DNA of 64,000 nt from an uncultured Collinsella sp. (GTDB taxonomy: Bacteria; Actinomycetota; Coriobacteriia; Coriobacteriales; Coriobacteriaceae), in contig UQIT01000011.1 in the NCBI GenBank assembly GCA_900541175.1, positions 1 to 64,000 on the forward strand, read 5' to 3'. Of the stretch, positions 62,479 to 64,000 are shown one piece after another (position 1 is the stretch's first letter; every line of letters begins with the position of its first letter). Both the position numbers and the translations under genes were made by a program. The notes below the pieces were generated by a model, which saw only the letters and a list, made by a program, of their open reading frames with translations, was not told where the DNA came from and made no database searches.

Positions 62479-63624
62479 CTACACGTAGACCTTGTCGAGA
62501 CGCATGCCAAAGCCGCAAGCAACCTCGTAGTTAATCGTGCCGCGCAGGCGAGCCATCTCGTCCATGGTGATCTCGGCATCACCATCGCGGCCGACAATGA
62601 TCATCTCGTCGCCATGCTCGGCCTCGGGAATCTCATGCGCCGGATTGGACTGGATGGCGACCATAAACTGGTCCATGCAGATGTTACCCACCTGACGCAC
62701 ACGTTCACCGCGATACAGCACGTCCATGCGATTGGAGAGCGTACGCGAAAGACCGTCGGCATATCCAATCGGCAGCGTGCAAATCTGAACGCGTGTGCGC
62801 GGCACGCGATAGGTAAATCCGTAGCCCACGCCTTCGCCCATTGCAGGATGTGACACACGCGTCACGCGCGCATGAACGCTCATGACAGGGTCCAGCTGCA
62901 TCACGCGGCTGCTCAGCTCGCACGGCTGCAGGCCATATAGACCGATGCCGGCGCGAATCATATCAAAATGCATCGAGGGATCGAGCATCGAGGACGGCGT
63001 ATTGGCACAGTGCACGATACCGCACTCAAAGCCCGCGTCCTTAATGGCTTGAACGGCCTCGGTAAAGCGCTGGCACTGCAGCTTATAGTCCCAACCGCCA
63101 GGCTCATCGGCCGTTGCGAAGTGCGTAAAGACGCCATCGCACTGGATACCGCGATGGAAGCTAATGCCACGAACAAAGTCGAGCACCTGCGTGTAGTGAA
63201 CACCGATGCGGTTCATGCCCGTCTCGATGGCTAGATGGTACTTGCCCACCTTGCCTGCCGCGACAGCACACTCGCCATAGGCAAGGGCGAAATCGGACGT
63301 ATAGACCGAAGGCATGATATCGAACTCGAGCAACGTCGGAATGGCCTCGATAGGCGGCTCGCTCAGGATCAGGATGGGTTTTGTGATCCCGCCCTGTCGA
63401 AGCTCAACGCCTTCACTAACCGTCGCCACGGCAAACATGTCGGCACCGGCCGAATACATGATTTTGGCGCACTCGACGGCACCATGGCCATAGGCATCGG
63501 CCTTCACTACGCAGCACAGTCGCTGACGTTGATCGAGCAGATTCTTGTAAGCCCTCGTGTTGCGGCGAAGCGCCCCTCGGTCAATCTCAACCCAGGACCA
63601 GCGCGTCAAATCGGCTTTATTCAT
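62479..63624 (-). CDS. alr: alanine racemase
   Basis: PLP enzyme giving D-alanine for peptidoglycan. 381 residues. PLP lysine in CCVVKADAYGHGAVE, catalytic Tyr in GVGYGFTYRVP, and GNICMDQFMV. Its neighbour nnrD and the tsaE/tsaD genes are in the order common in many bacteria (nnrD-alr-tsaE-tsaB-rimI-tsaD). Confidence 0.95.
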   Translation of the reverse strand: MNKADLTRWSWVEIDRGALRRNTRAYKNLLDQRQRLCCVVKADAYGHGAVECAKIMYSAGADMFAVATVSEGVELRQGGITKPILILSEPPIEAIPTLLEFDIMPSVYTSDFALAYGECAVAAGKVGKYHLAIETGMNRIGVHYTQVLDFVRGISFHRGIQCDGVFTHFATADEPGGWDYKLQCQRFTEAVQAIKDAGFECGIVHCANTPSSMLDPSMHFDMIRAGIGLYGLQPCELSSRVMQLDPVMSVHARVTRVSHPAMGEGVGYGFTYRVPRTRVQICTLPIGYADGLSRTLSNRMDVLYRGERVRQVGNICMDQFMVAIQSNPAHEIPEAEHGDEMIIVGRDGDAEITMDEMARLRGTINYEVACGFGMRLDKVYV

Positions 63625-63626
63625 GA

Positions 63627-64000
63627 TTAGTCATCCGACCCTTCGTCCATGATTCCCAGATCATCGAGTGCATCCTTTGCCGCCAATTCCATGGCAGGAC
63701 CGATCAAGTCGATCAGATCGGTCGCAATAACACTCTTCTCACCGTACTCCGTTGCCGCGGCAAAACCCGCGTAGCTGTGAAGCGCAACGGCATACGAATA
63801 CAGCAGCTCCCAGCGATCCATCTCATCACGCATGGTAGCCAGTGTGCCGGCCAAAATGCCCGCAAGAACATCGCCCGAACCGGCAGTCGCCAACGACGCC
63901 GGACCCGAGAGCGGCAAAAGCACGCGCTCAACGCCACAGATAGCCGTCGTCGGTCCCTTGGCAATAACCACGAGATTGTCGGAGCCGGCAGCCCAGACAA
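63627..64000 (-). CDS. nnrD: ADP-dependent NAD(P)H-hydrate dehydratase, C-terminal part
   Basis: Cut by the window edge; about 124 residues are visible. It repairs hydrated NAD(P)H. The ribokinase-like signature LVVIAKGPTTAICG and LATAGSGDVLAGILAG with the catalytic Asp are clear. The N-terminal part, and a possible fused epimerase (NnrE), lie outside. Two bases separate its stop from the alr start. Confidence 0.88.
   Translation of the reverse strand, partial: VWAAGSDNLVVIAKGPTTAICGVERVLLPLSGPASLATAGSGDVLAGILAGTLATMRDEMDRWELLYSYAVALHSYAGFAAATEYGEKSVIATDLIDLIGPAMELAAKDALDDLGIMDEGSDD

Overview
The window is high-GC bacterial chromosome. Gene content, Ala/Gly/Asp-rich proteins, gene fusions (TsaB-RimI-TsaD, HisZ-HisG) and many sugar PTS genes suggest a gut member of the Coriobacteriia, most like Collinsella. 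This is an inference from gene style; no marker gene settles it. No prophage, integrase, insertion sequence or rRNA was seen.

Layout. 1-9 kb: a DUF2207 membrane protein, glutamyl-Q tRNA(Asp) synthetase, a metallophosphoesterase, a response regulator/histidine kinase pair, an orphan PTS IIB with a VOC protein, and a TPR-like membrane-anchored protein. 9-16 kb: tRNA-Leu(UAA), Ppx/GppA, a DivIC/FtsB-like protein, enolase, MazG, YfcE, a LarC C-terminal protein and a PHP-family histidinol phosphatase. 16-25 kb: a minus-strand histidine operon (hisZG-D-C-B-H-A-F-I-small ORF-E), which together with the convergent phosphatase covers the pathway. 25-33 kb: an Amadori-product (fructoselysine/glucoselysine-type) catabolic locus with a mannose-family PTS (IIA, IIB, IIC, IID), a FrlC-like epimerase, two GntR regulators and two identical copies of a SIS-domain deglycase gene. 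33-38 kb: a LacI regulator, murB, a secreted cysteine peptidase-like protein and galE. 38-51 kb: alpha-glucan use (malQ, glgP, a CUT1 ABC importer, a TreR-like GntR, and a PTS IICB fused to a HAD phosphatase). 51-64 kb: a polyprenyl synthase, a CwlM-like protein, tRNA-Gln(UUG), a protein with a JetD-like Toprim C-terminus, cstA behind a candidate attenuator, the tsaBD/rimI fusion, tsaE, uracil-DNA glycosylase, alr and part of nnrD.

The regulatory DNA is rich. TTGTNTAAACAA-type palindromes recur at malQ, the ABC operon, the TreR-like gene and the PTS-HAD gene, suggesting one maltose/trehalose regulon. TTGGTAT boxes and an ACCGTYYACCG box recur at the Amadori-locus promoters.

The least explained DNA is intergenic. 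(1) Four cruciform elements share a conserved core of about 69 nt with a covarying inner hairpin, but each copy has its own long, nearly perfect inverted arms. (2) After glgP there is a strictly spaced array of six 15-nt half-repeats in alternating orientation with 25-26 nt unique spacers. (3) Both tRNAs are followed by a terminator and then an antisense copy of their own T-arm. (4) Several short palindromes with GGGGACG or GTGCCTG cores lie at gene ends.
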